Positions 27,198 to 35,789 of a stretch of 64,000 nucleotides of DNA are shown piece by piece; the first letter of the stretch is position 1, and each line of letters opens with the position of its first letter. Source of the DNA: Bacteroidia bacterium (GTDB lineage: Bacteria; Bacteroidota; Bacteroidia; UKL13-3); contig JAKLJI010000017.1 of NCBI GenBank assembly GCA_023151275.1, positions 1 through 64,000 of the forward strand, in the 5' to 3' direction. The translations under genes and the position numbers were made by a program. Below the pieces are notes generated by a model. It was not told where the DNA came from. It worked only from the letters and a program-made list of their open reading frames with translations, and did no database searches.

Positions 27198-27492
27198 CTA
27201 AAATTTCTTTTTACGAGGATGTTGCCTGGTATCATAAAACAAAAGCAACTCAATCCGATCTGATGCTACGCGATAAATCAATAGATTATGCTTGGTAACC
27301 AAGACCTCTCTGAAATCCTTCTTCATTGAACTCCTGAATGTGACATTTCCTAAGGATAATAGGGTGAGTTTTTTTTACTAAAGCTTTAGTGAATTTTTCA
27401 ATCTCTTTTTCTGTCCAGTTTTGGCTTAAATAATCAATAATTCTGTCGTAGCTAGAAATAGCTTCTTCTGTCCAAAAGATTTTCAAAGCCAT
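27198..27492 (-). pseudogene. ParE/RelE-type toxin, frameshifted
   Basis: The N-terminal half (from ATG 27490-27492, MALKIFWTEEAISSYDRIID) is a ParE/RelE toxin. The matching C-terminal half (REVLVTKHNLLIYRV...FYDTRQHPRKKKF, ending at TAG 27198-27200) is in a different frame. The frames join near 27325-27345, so a single-base indel has split the gene. Compared with the second toxin (28220-28513), about eight residues are also missing at a run of eight A's (about 27371-27378). As read, translation stops after 68 aa, without the conserved C-terminal strand and basic residues. It overlaps its antitoxin by 10 bp, the normal coupled arrangement. Confidence 0.8.
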
Positions 27493-27710
27493 CTTTTCAC
27501 TCTCTTAATTGCATCCTCATGTGGAACTAAGATTCCACCATCAGCTTGTTCAATACTTCTATCTACTGATTCCTTAACCTCATCAGGAAGAGCGTCCCAA
27601 CAATCAATCTCTTCTGTTGAAATAAAATCCTTTATCCTTGCAATCAGCTCTACACTATCAATTTCAAAGATTTTTTGAGCAAGTTTAATTTTCTCCAATT
27701 CAATATTCAT
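27483..27710 (-). CDS. Antitoxin of the first TA module
   Basis: 75 aa, helical and acidic, with a C-terminal basic tail (AIKRVKRWL). Similar to the antitoxin at 28510-28731 in order of motifs (LAxKIxExD, IxxIK, LPxxVxxSxxR, PHxxxxKxxK). This is the addiction-module antitoxin type found in front of ParE/RelE toxins in Bacteroidota. The frame is intact although the toxin after it is broken. Confidence 0.75.
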   Translation of the reverse strand: MNIELEKIKLAQKIFEIDSVELIARIKDFISTEEIDCWDALPDEVKESVDRSIEQADGGILVPHEDAIKRVKRWL

Positions 27711-27784
27711 AGCAGCGAACTTTAATTATTTCAAAGATACACAAGTTCTCTATCATCACGAACAGATCCTTCAGGTCTCGCATA

Positions 27785-28081
27785 TCACAAGGAATAGGCT
27801 GGGCATTCTATGCAGTAAAAAACGAAGATATCGTTAGACTTTTCAAATTGAGCAAACATGCTTTGGCCGAAGTAGTTCTTTATCTTCTGGAAGTAATTCT
27901 CCATACCCATGGCAAAGGGCGTTCCATAGAGCAGACCCGGATTAATTTGGTAAGTGCTTACCAATGCAGAATTGCGCAGTGTTGCCAGGTAGATAGAGCC
28001 CATGGGATCATTGCTAAAATACCAGTCTATAACGAATTCTTCTTTTGTTGCAGCGTTGTTATTCCTGCTCCTTGAACTTGG
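27785..28081 (-). pseudogene. Unknown gene fragment, copy 2
   Basis: Open minus-strand frame of 98 codons (in-frame stop TAA at 28082-28084, ATG only at 28001-28003). Reads EEFVIDWYFSNDPMGSIYLA...RNSALVSTYQINPGLLYG and then continues to a plain C-terminus. The block IDWY(F/L)xNDPxGSIY(L/F)A...RNxxLxSxYQ recurs at 28826-28920. The two copies lie directly upstream of the two antitoxins, so the duplicated unit includes this gene. I cannot name the family. Confidence 0.5.
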
Positions 28082-28219
28082 TTAATTAAGGTATTACGCA
28101 AGTTAGCAGAATTGTCGGAATTACTTGGGCAGAAATTTTTCTAAGTTTGCAATTTTGAATCCCAAAAACCCCAAAAATGGAGTGCTTAAACTCATTGATA
28201 AAGCTGGGTTCAAATTTCC

Positions 28220-28513
28220 TCAATATTTCTTTTTACGAGGGCTTTGTCGAGTATCCCAAAACATTAATAAGTCAATGCGACTCGGATAGGTTTTATATGC
28301 AAGTAAATTATGCGGTGTTACCAGTGCTTCGCGTGTATTCTTTCTATTTGTTGCCCGATACATCCGAGGATGCTCAGAGATCAATTCAATTACTCGATCC
28401 GTTGATCTTACAAAGTGTTCGATTTCTCTTGCAGTCCAACTGTTTGTTAAATATTCGATAACGGCATCAAAGGTTTCTTCTGCTTCAGGAGTCCAGATTA
28501 CGACTTTAGCTAT
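28220..28513 (-). pseudogene. ParE/RelE-type toxin lacking a standard start codon
   Basis: An uninterrupted 97-codon frame encodes a whole ParE-type toxin: AKVVIWTPEAEETFDAVIEY at the start, REALVTPHNLLAYKTYPSRI, then LLMFWDTRQSPRKKKY at the end. Where the initiator should be, overlapping the antitoxin stop, the codon is ATA (complement of 28511-28513). The frame is closed by TAA two codons upstream, and the next ATG lies past the middle. The simplest reading is an ATG-to-ATA mutation that silences or strongly weakens the toxin. Rare ATA initiation coupled to the antitoxin stop is the alternative. Confidence 0.75.
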
Positions 28514-28731
28514 TTCTTATATTTTTTCATAACTTCAGCATGTGGGCGCCCTTCTCCTCTTTCAGATTGTGTTAATCCTCTGTTAAAGGATGCTTGAACA
28601 TTAGCAGGTAGTTCTTCAAACCAATTGTCTGACTGACCTTCAAATATCGCCTTGATATAACCAATCATTTCTTCATCGTCAGTTTCGATGATTTTTTTGG
28701 CTAATTCTAGTTTTGTTTCTGCGATGCTCAT
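28510..28731 (-). CDS. Antitoxin of the second TA module
   Basis: 73 aa, paralogous to the antitoxin at 27483-27710. Acidic and helical, with LAKKIIETDDEEMIGYIKAI, ELPANVQASFNRG, and a basic tail KKYKK that ends exactly at the toxin frame. Intact. Together with the toxin frame it forms the second copy of a duplicated fragment-antitoxin-toxin unit. Confidence 0.75.
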   Translation of the reverse strand: MSIAETKLELAKKIIETDDEEMIGYIKAIFEGQSDNWFEELPANVQASFNRGLTQSERGEGRPHAEVMKKYKK

Positions 28732-28825
28732 ATACTTACTGGGAGAAATTCAAATTTAAAAAAAATTGACACGAAAATCAATCAAAACCTTTGACTACAG
28801 CATTTATTGAACCATAAACGTTTAC

Positions 28826-28920
28826 GAATTGTATTGGTAGTTACTTGCCAAACTCGGATTTCTTTGTGCCGCAAAATAGATGGAGCCAATGGGTCGTTTG
28901 TTAAGTACCAATCAATTTTC
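28826..28920 (-). pseudogene. Unknown gene fragment, copy 1 (frameshifted)
   Basis: The minus strand reads IDWYLTNDP and, after a one-base shift, GSIYFAAQRNPSLASNYQYNS. This is the same block as in 27785-28081, without that copy's C-terminus. It lies between jetD and the second antitoxin gene. Too short and broken to be functional; useful as evidence of a tandem duplication. Confidence 0.5.
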
Positions 28921-28992
28921 CATTTCTAATTCCTTAAGCCCCTTCCAATCCTAATGTATCAATCCAATTTATTATATATTCCATATCGTTGG

Positions 28993-30156
28993 TTATAATA
29001 TGTGTTTGATATAATCGACAACATACTCCTGTGAAATTCGCTCTTGCTCCAACCTATTCTTAAATGGTGTTGTTTGTAATAGTTTTAACATGCGCTTTTC
29101 CGACTCGTTTAATAAGGATAGTTCACCCAAGCTTGCAACTTCGGTAGTTACAGCATACAAATCAAAACTACGATAAGTCTTTTCGTCCATCATAATACTA
29201 ATTGCATGGGAATAATAACTTCTTAATTGGTGGAGGATTTGATAACCATGTTCGTCTATATCACCCCAGTAATATATCTGCTTGTTAGCAAGCCAATCTA
29301 TCCCTTTCAAATAGCTTACATTGAATCCACCTCCGCTCCATATTGCTATTGCTTCAGGTACATCAGGGAGTGTTAGAAAATTCATTTTGTTTTCCGTAAT
29401 CAGAATACGATGACAATCCAGATTAAGTGAGCGAAAGGATGAAATGGGAATACTCATATCCTGAATATTATTCTGGAACGATAAAGCTTTATCCAATATG
29501 CGTATACGAATAAGAGGTTCATCGTATCTCAGGAAATATCTCTCGGAAACTTTTTTCAATTTAGTGTCTCGGACATGCTCAGGAATAAGAAAATCTAAGA
29601 GGGATTGTAACAAAAAGGAGTTTTCTTCAATAAACTTTGTGTGAACTGGTATGGGTAGCTGACGGATATATAAATCTGGACGAGGCTTCGAAAGAAAGTA
29701 TTCGCAAACGAGTATGATATTAGTCCAATCAATATCGCCTTTCATTAACCAGCTGGTATTTGATAATGCCCATTGCTTTAAGACCGGAATAGCAGCAACC
29801 ACCCTCTTAAGATTCTGGATAAAAACATTCCATTCCTTTTTTTTACCTGTGATGTGAAGGTAATCTTCCAATGTTTCAACAATAATACGATTGGGTAGCT
29901 CGTGACTACCGGATCGCCTGAAATTGTAGCTTGATTTTTCGACCAGGTAGCCTATCCCCGTTTCTCCTTTTGAATGACGCAGCAGCATCTCAACCTCATT
30001 CTGTACTTTTTCAAATTGCTGTCGAACATCACCGGAGCGAATCTTTCCTATGCGATCAATGGTACGCGGAAAACAATTTTCGCCTCTTATATGACTTTGT
30101 AAAACAGGTGTCCACCATTTTAAAGCCTGTTGCTTAATTTCCTCCGGACTGATCAT
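28993..30156 (-). CDS. jetD: Wadjet type I subunit JetD (Toprim nuclease)
   Basis: 387 aa. The N-terminal part (about 1-190) matches DUF3322 (IKQQALKWWTPVLQ, PRTIDRIGKI). The C-terminal part (about 200-387) is DUF2220, a topoisomerase VI-A-like Toprim fold: acidic Glu 255 in LITENK and the DxD pair Asp 299/Asp 301 in YWGDIDEHGY. In the Wadjet complex this subunit cleaves plasmid DNA after loop extrusion. The start codon overlaps the jetC stop by 4 bp. Active-site residues are all present, so the nuclease looks functional. Confidence 0.92.
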   Translation of the reverse strand: MISPEEIKQQALKWWTPVLQSHIRGENCFPRTIDRIGKIRSGDVRQQFEKVQNEVEMLLRHSKGETGIGYLVEKSSYNFRRSGSHELPNRIIVETLEDYLHITGKKKEWNVFIQNLKRVVAAIPVLKQWALSNTSWLMKGDIDWTNIILVCEYFLSKPRPDLYIRQLPIPVHTKFIEENSFLLQSLLDFLIPEHVRDTKLKKVSERYFLRYDEPLIRIRILDKALSFQNNIQDMSIPISSFRSLNLDCHRILITENKMNFLTLPDVPEAIAIWSGGGFNVSYLKGIDWLANKQIYYWGDIDEHGYQILHQLRSYYSHAISIMMDEKTYRSFDLYAVTTEVASLGELSLLNESEKRMLKLLQTTPFKNRLEQERISQEYVVDYIKHIL

Positions 30157-33100
30157 TCTCCTGCCTCCTTGTCTTTAAAGCGGTTATTGTGTAATAATTT
30201 TTCGGCTTCATATTGCTTTTTGGTGAAATTACTCACTTGTGAATTGTTCCCATCACGGTTAATGACGAAATGAAAAGAATTGACGTGGCTTTCGATGACA
30301 TGTATTTTTTGTAGTGGTGTTACAATAAGCAGTTGAAGATCTAGCTTTCTGAATAATTCAAGGCCATAACGTGTACTTTCATCACTACCCCGTCCGAAAG
30401 CTTCATCTATTACCACAAACCGGAAGCTACGGCTTTTACTTTCGCCAAACTGCAGGCCGAATTGGTAAGCCAAAGCACTGGCCAGTATGGTATAAGCCAG
30501 CTTTTCTTTTTGTCCCCCGCTTTTGCCCCCTGATCCTTCATAAAATTCTTTTTCGACATCATCGGCCCTATAACGTTCGCTAGCGTTGAACTCAAACCAT
30601 TGCCTTACATCGGTTACTGTGCTGGTCCATTCTTTATCTGCCGATTCGCTGCTGGAAAACCTATCGAGGATTTTTCTTACCTGCTCGTATTTTTCTTCGG
30701 TGTATAGCTCGTTATTGCTGCTGAATGAGTGGGTGTAACATTTCTTCAGTTCTTCCCTGAACAGGCGCACTTCCGGGTTAGGTGTCTGATCCATCAGGAT
30801 GGTGATGTAAGTATCCTGCGCTGCGTTGTACACTATCTCGTTCAGGTGCTTGTTAATAATCTTTATCTTTTCTTTGATCTCCTTTTCATGACGTTCCAAT
30901 TGGTTATCGAATACCGAAATACTGTTAATAGTATGTTTGTTCAGGTCTTCTTTAAAGCGGTCTTCATGCCGTTTCAGGTCTTCAGTAACCAATGTTTCGT
31001 ACCGTTTTACGTATTCATCACGTGCATCTATATTGGCCGGCACTTCATCATATTCAGCCTTTGAATGGTTTTTGATAAGCCCCATACTTTTTTCAATACT
31101 TGATCTAAGGTTAGTTTGATCTGTTTTCAACCTGCTTATTTCCCCATTCGAGCCCTGGATCTGTTTTCTAAACTCTTCCTGTTTATTGTCGATGTTTTTC
31201 AATTTAGGCGTGTAATTATCAAGCCTACTGTCAATAATTGGAAACCATTTTTCAAAAGCTACTGCATCTGTATTTGCAAGAATCTCTGCGCTGTGTTGAT
31301 GTTGTTGATCATAGATTGCAATGTCTTTTTTTAATGAACCTACTGTTTCTGTCAGTTTGGTTTTACTGTTCTCCAGTTCCTTTAGCTGTTCTTCCACTTC
31401 ATCTTTTTTTCGATTCAATAAAGCCAGCTTGTCGTTATTCTCCAGCAATTCCTTTTGTTCTTTTTCCAATGCATATATTTTTTCTACATGATATTGCCAG
31501 TTGATACGGGTATAATCGGTTATGCTTAAAAGCAATGTTAATATTTGCGCATCTTTTTTAAGCTGTTCCTGCTTTTCTTCAATATCTTTCTTTTCCTTTT
31601 GTAGGTAATGAATGGTTCCTTCCAATTGCTGAACAGCCTCTTCCAATGCCTTTATTTTCTCAACATTGCTCCATCCCAATACGTAATTTTTACGGTCGCT
31701 AATACTCTTCCTATCGTCTTTGGTATACCGGATGCGGCCGCTTTTAATTAACCCTTGTTGTGTTATACCAAATGAGATCTGTTGCAATTCATTTACGTCA
31801 TTCACGCAGAGGTAATCACCAAAGCTGCGCTGTAAGTATTGTTCCAGCCAGTCGTAAAAAGGCGTATCTGGTTTGATGCTCAGCTTATAAAAGATACTTT
31901 GGTCGTCTAGTTGCTTAATATGTTTGGTTACTTGACTAGTCGATGCCTCCAGTGATGTGACTTTAATGCCTCTTCCGTCAGGACTTTTTAAGGTATTATT
32001 GTTGATGTAATTGCTTACGCTTCTAAAATGGTTTGGCGGGACCAACAGGCTGATACCAGTATCGCGGAGCAGCTTTTCAACGGTACCTTGCCAAATTGCT
32101 TCATCTTCATGCACCTTCAATAATTCACCGGCAAACGGAAGATCGTCTTCCGGAATACGCAGGTCGTTGCATAATTGGGTGCGGAAACCCACCAGCCAAC
32201 CGGGAATTTGGGTCTTTCGTTCTTTTAGCGATCGTAATTCTTCTTCTTCATGACTCAGCTCATTCTGTTGCTTTCGCATCTCCGTCACAATATTGTCTCG
32301 CTGCTCGCGGTATTTCAGTTCTTTTTGTTTGCCTTCTTCTTCGCGTTTCCGCGCCTTTTCGGTATTGCGTTTAAATGCTTCTATGGTTAACGCACTTTCG
32401 AGGTTACAGGTTTTAGCAAGCTTATCGTAATCGTCATAATCTTTCTTTTTGATGTGCTTTTGCTCTTCCTGCTGTTTTATTTCTCCTGCTATCTGTTCTA
32501 ATCGCTTGCCGCCATTGTTATCTATATCCTGCAGAATGCCCAGCTTCTTACGGTCGAGCTCGTCCTTTTCTTTATTGAGGGTTTCCTGTAGTTGCTCTGC
32601 CTCGCTGAGTTGCTGTTTGGTTTTGAAGATTTCTTCTTCCAGGAGTTTTTTCTTTTTAGCAGCAAACCATGCAGGCATTATGTCTACCATAGCTTCTGCA
32701 TCTGCAATGCTCCTTGTTATTGATTCATATTCTGCAACACCCTCAGCCAACGGTTTTAATATTTCATATTGCTCGCGTGCATTTACTACTGCAGCATGTG
32801 ATTTGTTGAGGTCGTCAAAGCGTTTTAGCAAAGCACCAATCTGTTCTTTTACATCGGTACGTTCAAGCATCTGCTCGCGCACAAAGGTTGTAAGGCTACT
32901 CACAGCTTTCATCGAAACGGTCTGGTAAAACAAGTCTATGGCCTTATCGCTGTTCATGCCTAATAGTCGCCTGAATGCATCGCTGTATTGCGAAAAGTTG
33001 TCATTAAAGAATTGCAGTCCCGAAACCTGTTTTAGCTTTTTGCGCAGCTCACCTATATCTGCAAAATTGCTGAAGTGTTCGGCCACATGCAACGGGACAG

Positions 33101-33554
33101 GACTAATGAGCAGCATCTTTTCAATCTTCCCGTCTTTACCCGGCCAGAATACCTGTGCCAAACATACATGCTCCAGGTAGCCTTCATTCTTAAAATTTCC
33201 GATGATCACCGAGTAGGTATTGTTGTCAGGGCGCAGGTAAATGCGTTTGGCGGCTTTTGTAATTTCTTCTTTCTCCTTTTTATACTCACCTTTTACATAG
33301 CTCAGGATATTGCGTTCTTTGCTTTCGGCACCGGCTGCTTTGTTAAATACAATTTTATGGTGTGGCACCAGCAGGCAGGTAAGCGCATCTACAAGGGTTG
33401 ATTTACCCGAACCGATATCACCTGTAAGCAGGGCATTGTGGCCTCCGGGTTCTATCTGCCAGCATACTTTATCAAACGTTCCCCAGTTAAGTACTTCGAG
33501 GTACTGAAGCCGGAAACCGGTATTGTTAAATGCTAAATGCGATTGTGTACTCAT
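30153..33554 (-). CDS. jetC: Wadjet type I subunit JetC (MukB-like SMC ATPase)
   Basis: 1133 aa. Walker A GDIGSGKST at about 45-53, long heptad-rich coiled coils at about 280-480 and 640-930 around a central hinge-like globule, then the signature SGGQKEK (1012-1018) and Walker B FVVIDEAFG (about 1043-1051). This is the SMC-type motor of Wadjet, which extrudes DNA loops and recognises small circular plasmids. Full length and intact. It starts 14 bp after jetB and overlaps jetD by 4 bp. Confidence 0.93.
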   Translation of the reverse strand: MSTQSHLAFNNTGFRLQYLEVLNWGTFDKVCWQIEPGGHNALLTGDIGSGKSTLVDALTCLLVPHHKIVFNKAAGAESKERNILSYVKGEYKKEKEEITKAAKRIYLRPDNNTYSVIIGNFKNEGYLEHVCLAQVFWPGKDGKIEKMLLISPVPLHVAEHFSNFADIGELRKKLKQVSGLQFFNDNFSQYSDAFRRLLGMNSDKAIDLFYQTVSMKAVSSLTTFVREQMLERTDVKEQIGALLKRFDDLNKSHAAVVNAREQYEILKPLAEGVAEYESITRSIADAEAMVDIMPAWFAAKKKKLLEEEIFKTKQQLSEAEQLQETLNKEKDELDRKKLGILQDIDNNGGKRLEQIAGEIKQQEEQKHIKKKDYDDYDKLAKTCNLESALTIEAFKRNTEKARKREEEGKQKELKYREQRDNIVTEMRKQQNELSHEEEELRSLKERKTQIPGWLVGFRTQLCNDLRIPEDDLPFAGELLKVHEDEAIWQGTVEKLLRDTGISLLVPPNHFRSVSNYINNNTLKSPDGRGIKVTSLEASTSQVTKHIKQLDDQSIFYKLSIKPDTPFYDWLEQYLQRSFGDYLCVNDVNELQQISFGITQQGLIKSGRIRYTKDDRKSISDRKNYVLGWSNVEKIKALEEAVQQLEGTIHYLQKEKKDIEEKQEQLKKDAQILTLLLSITDYTRINWQYHVEKIYALEKEQKELLENNDKLALLNRKKDEVEEQLKELENSKTKLTETVGSLKKDIAIYDQQHQHSAEILANTDAVAFEKWFPIIDSRLDNYTPKLKNIDNKQEEFRKQIQGSNGEISRLKTDQTNLRSSIEKSMGLIKNHSKAEYDEVPANIDARDEYVKRYETLVTEDLKRHEDRFKEDLNKHTINSISVFDNQLERHEKEIKEKIKIINKHLNEIVYNAAQDTYITILMDQTPNPEVRLFREELKKCYTHSFSSNNELYTEEKYEQVRKILDRFSSSESADKEWTSTVTDVRQWFEFNASERYRADDVEKEFYEGSGGKSGGQKEKLAYTILASALAYQFGLQFGESKSRSFRFVVIDEAFGRGSDESTRYGLELFRKLDLQLLIVTPLQKIHVIESHVNSFHFVINRDGNNSQVSNFTKKQYEAEKLLHNNRFKDKEAGE

Positions 33555-33568
33555 TGTTTACAGGTTTA

Positions 33569-34147
33569 TTAATCGTTAGTATCTGTAGCTTCCTTTTCTG
33601 CAGCATATTGTTGAAGTCGTTTCAGGGTATCATCCACCACCTCTGCATTCACAAATCCTTTAAGTATGCGGTGTATTTCGTAATTCTGCGCGCCATCCTC
33701 CAGCTTTCGCAAAAAGCCCAAGTCTATCACTTTGTTAATGGTTGTCGCTATTTTATCATGGATTTTTACCTCATCTGAGCTTACAGGCAGAAACACTTTT
33801 ACGCGGTTTATTATGTCTTCACGACTGATGATAGACCGCAAAGAGCCCCCTTGTGCATCGTGCTCCAGCAGGTATTTGCGTAGGATCAGCACCAGCAAGG
33901 AGGTGTACAGGTTGAGTTGCCGTTTTTCGGCCAGCCGTGGCAGCTCCGGTTCTCCTTCTTGGGGCTCATGCTGGCGCAGGTAGGCATACCCTTCGCTTAC
34001 ATCCAGGTAAAGCTCAAGGCCCATGACGGATACATATTTTTTAAGATCGGCTTCGTGTTGAAGCAGGTTTTCCCATTCATCTTTCTGGTGGCTGTAAACA
34101 ATGCCTTTTAAAAGCGCAATGAGGCTTGGTGAATATGCTGTTGCCAT
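33569..34147 (-). CDS. jetB: Wadjet type I subunit JetB (KITE/MukE-like, DUF4194)
   Basis: 192 aa, the length and motif order of DUF4194 proteins: YSPSLIALLKGIVYSHQKDE near the N-terminus, LELYLDVSEGYAYLRQ, LYTSLLVLILRKYLLEHDAQ, then a winged-helix C-terminal part (VIDLGFLRKLEDGAQNYEIH). JetB bridges the kleisin JetA and the SMC heads. Nine bp follow jetA and fourteen precede jetC. Confidence 0.92.
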   Translation of the reverse strand: MATAYSPSLIALLKGIVYSHQKDEWENLLQHEADLKKYVSVMGLELYLDVSEGYAYLRQHEPQEGEPELPRLAEKRQLNLYTSLLVLILRKYLLEHDAQGGSLRSIISREDIINRVKVFLPVSSDEVKIHDKIATTINKVIDLGFLRKLEDGAQNYEIHRILKGFVNAEVVDDTLKRLQQYAAEKEATDTND

Positions 34148-34156
34148 AGGTTTATT

Positions 34157-35581
34157 TTAGCGGTTGTAAATGATTAGCGGAGCATCCAGCTGATAATCTG
34201 CGCCTGATGCTACATCTTTTATAGTAAGTGTGCTGGTTTGCTGGTTATTGATGTAATGCTTATTGCTAACGGAAGCAATCTGCATATAGCCCAAAACTTC
34301 GGCCACACCTTTTTCGGGAACATAGTGTTCTAGGATTTCTTCGAGCGATACCTGCGATTTGTGCTGTAACAGCTTTTGGATATTACCCCGCAGCAATTCG
34401 ATATCTATAAATACCTGCTCAAACAGTGCCTGAGTATCGGCTTCGGCAATACCGGCCTGTACCGTTTTCTTTTCAAAGACTGTTTTTATTGGTGGCGAAA
34501 ACAGCGGTCGTTCCATTACCAGCGATGGCTTGAAAAATCCACCTATTTCCATAAGAGTATCGTTAGGGTGGAGCTGGCTGGCGTATTCCAGCAGCAGGCT
34601 TTCAATGGCTTCGATGGAGCGCATGATGTGTTTACTTTCGTTAAGGTTTTTTTGCTCCACAAATTTGCGTAACTGCTCAATAAGACCATCGTTGCTGCGG
34701 TTCACTTTGTCGCCTGCATCAACCAGGTTGGTTTTGATGCGATCCACCACTTGCTCGCGTTTTACTTCCTGTATCTCGGGGATCGCATTTACTTTTTCAA
34801 GCAGCGTCTCAAGCTCCTGCTGCATGCTTTCGCTCATTAAAAACTCCCAAAAGCTACGAAAGCTTTTACCCTGATCGGTATTCCAGAGATGATCCTGATG
34901 GCTGAATACCTGGTCGAGCAAATCGGCTTTACCCAAGTCGGTTTTAATAATGGTTTGGCGGGTTTGGGCATCCAACTCGCGGAAGTTTTCTTCTATTTGC
35001 CTGAAATCTGACAACAACCTGCGAGCGGTATCTTCGGCCAGCAGGTAGTTTTCTTTAAGTTCAGTGGCGGCCACACGGGCAAAGTTTCCCTGGCGGATTT
35101 GCTGTATCTCGACATCTATCTTTTTGCGTTCCTGTTCCAACTGGGCCAGCCGCTCTTCGGGTCCGGCTGTTTGTTTTACGATTTGCTGTAAGAGCGAGAA
35201 AAACTGAACCAACCGACTATGTGTGCCTACAAACTGCTGCTTGTTTAAATCATTCAACCATTTGAGTGCGTTTTCGGTAGCAGGAGAAAGTTCTATTACG
35301 GGTTCATCGGCACTTTCGTAATACCTGCGCAAGTAGCCTTGCTGCGCCCATTTTTGCAGGTAATCGGTAGCGGGTTTGTCATAATCTTTTATCCCTTGTT
35401 GATGCAATGCATAAATGAAATCGCCCAACAAACTGGCGAGCTGCACCTGCGGATACACGTTTTTTTCTTGCTGCTTAAACGCCAAATGTAAAAAGCTTAC
35501 CAGCAGCGGAAAATGCTCGGCCCTGAGTAGTTGCAGGGTTTTATCATTGCGATAGAGGGCGAGGGCTTTTTCGTAGTTCAT
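34157..35581 (-). CDS. jetA: Wadjet type I subunit JetA (kleisin/MukF-like, DUF3375)
   Basis: 474 aa. The N-terminal motif (LYRNDKTLQLLRAEHFPLLV) and the whole helical layout match DUF3375, with the long helix LEQERKKIDVEIQQIRQGNF at about 150-170 and a C-terminal winged-helix domain (VSLEEILEHYVPEKGVAEVL). By family it is the kleisin that closes the SMC ring. First of the four jet genes in the standard order A-B-C-D. Confidence 0.92.
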   Translation of the reverse strand: MNYEKALALYRNDKTLQLLRAEHFPLLVSFLHLAFKQQEKNVYPQVQLASLLGDFIYALHQQGIKDYDKPATDYLQKWAQQGYLRRYYESADEPVIELSPATENALKWLNDLNKQQFVGTHSRLVQFFSLLQQIVKQTAGPEERLAQLEQERKKIDVEIQQIRQGNFARVAATELKENYLLAEDTARRLLSDFRQIEENFRELDAQTRQTIIKTDLGKADLLDQVFSHQDHLWNTDQGKSFRSFWEFLMSESMQQELETLLEKVNAIPEIQEVKREQVVDRIKTNLVDAGDKVNRSNDGLIEQLRKFVEQKNLNESKHIMRSIEAIESLLLEYASQLHPNDTLMEIGGFFKPSLVMERPLFSPPIKTVFEKKTVQAGIAEADTQALFEQVFIDIELLRGNIQKLLQHKSQVSLEEILEHYVPEKGVAEVLGYMQIASVSNKHYINNQQTSTLTIKDVASGADYQLDAPLIIYNR

Positions 35582-35601
35582 AGGAGTTAAATAATAGGTT
35601 A

Positions 35602-35751
35602 TTAATCCAACTTGCTTTTCTCTTTGCCAAGTTCGATTATTTTGTTGATGTCAACGAAATGGTCAGCGGGATCATTTTCCGAATGTTTTGGCCCAAAATT
35701 CAGAGAATCCCTGTTAAACACGATGCAGGAATAATTATTCTGAGCTTTCAT
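35602..35751 (-). CDS. 49-aa ORF between fic and jetA
   Basis: ATG (complement 35749-35751) to TAA (35602-35604), 38 bp after the fic stop and 20 bp before jetA, same strand. The product has a hydrophobic start (NNYSCIVFNRDSLNF), a polar middle (GPKHSENDPADHFVDI) and a basic C-terminus (LGKEKSKLD). There is no known family and no strong ribosome site. Its position inside a compact defence operon is the main argument that it is a gene; it could equally be the remnant of one. Confidence 0.45.
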   Translation of the reverse strand: MKAQNNYSCIVFNRDSLNFGPKHSENDPADHFVDINKIIELGKEKSKLD

Positions 35752-35789
35752 TATCAACAATCAATCAATTGGAGTTTTATGATACCAGC

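Noticed and set aside
28177-28461. 94-codon plus-strand frame over the second toxin
   Set aside because: It is the reverse strand of a clear ParE-type toxin frame and has no family likeness.
32449-32928. 159-codon plus-strand frame inside jetC
   Set aside because: Antisense to a full-length conserved SMC gene; composition (Ser/Cys runs) is that of a coiled-coil gene read backwards.
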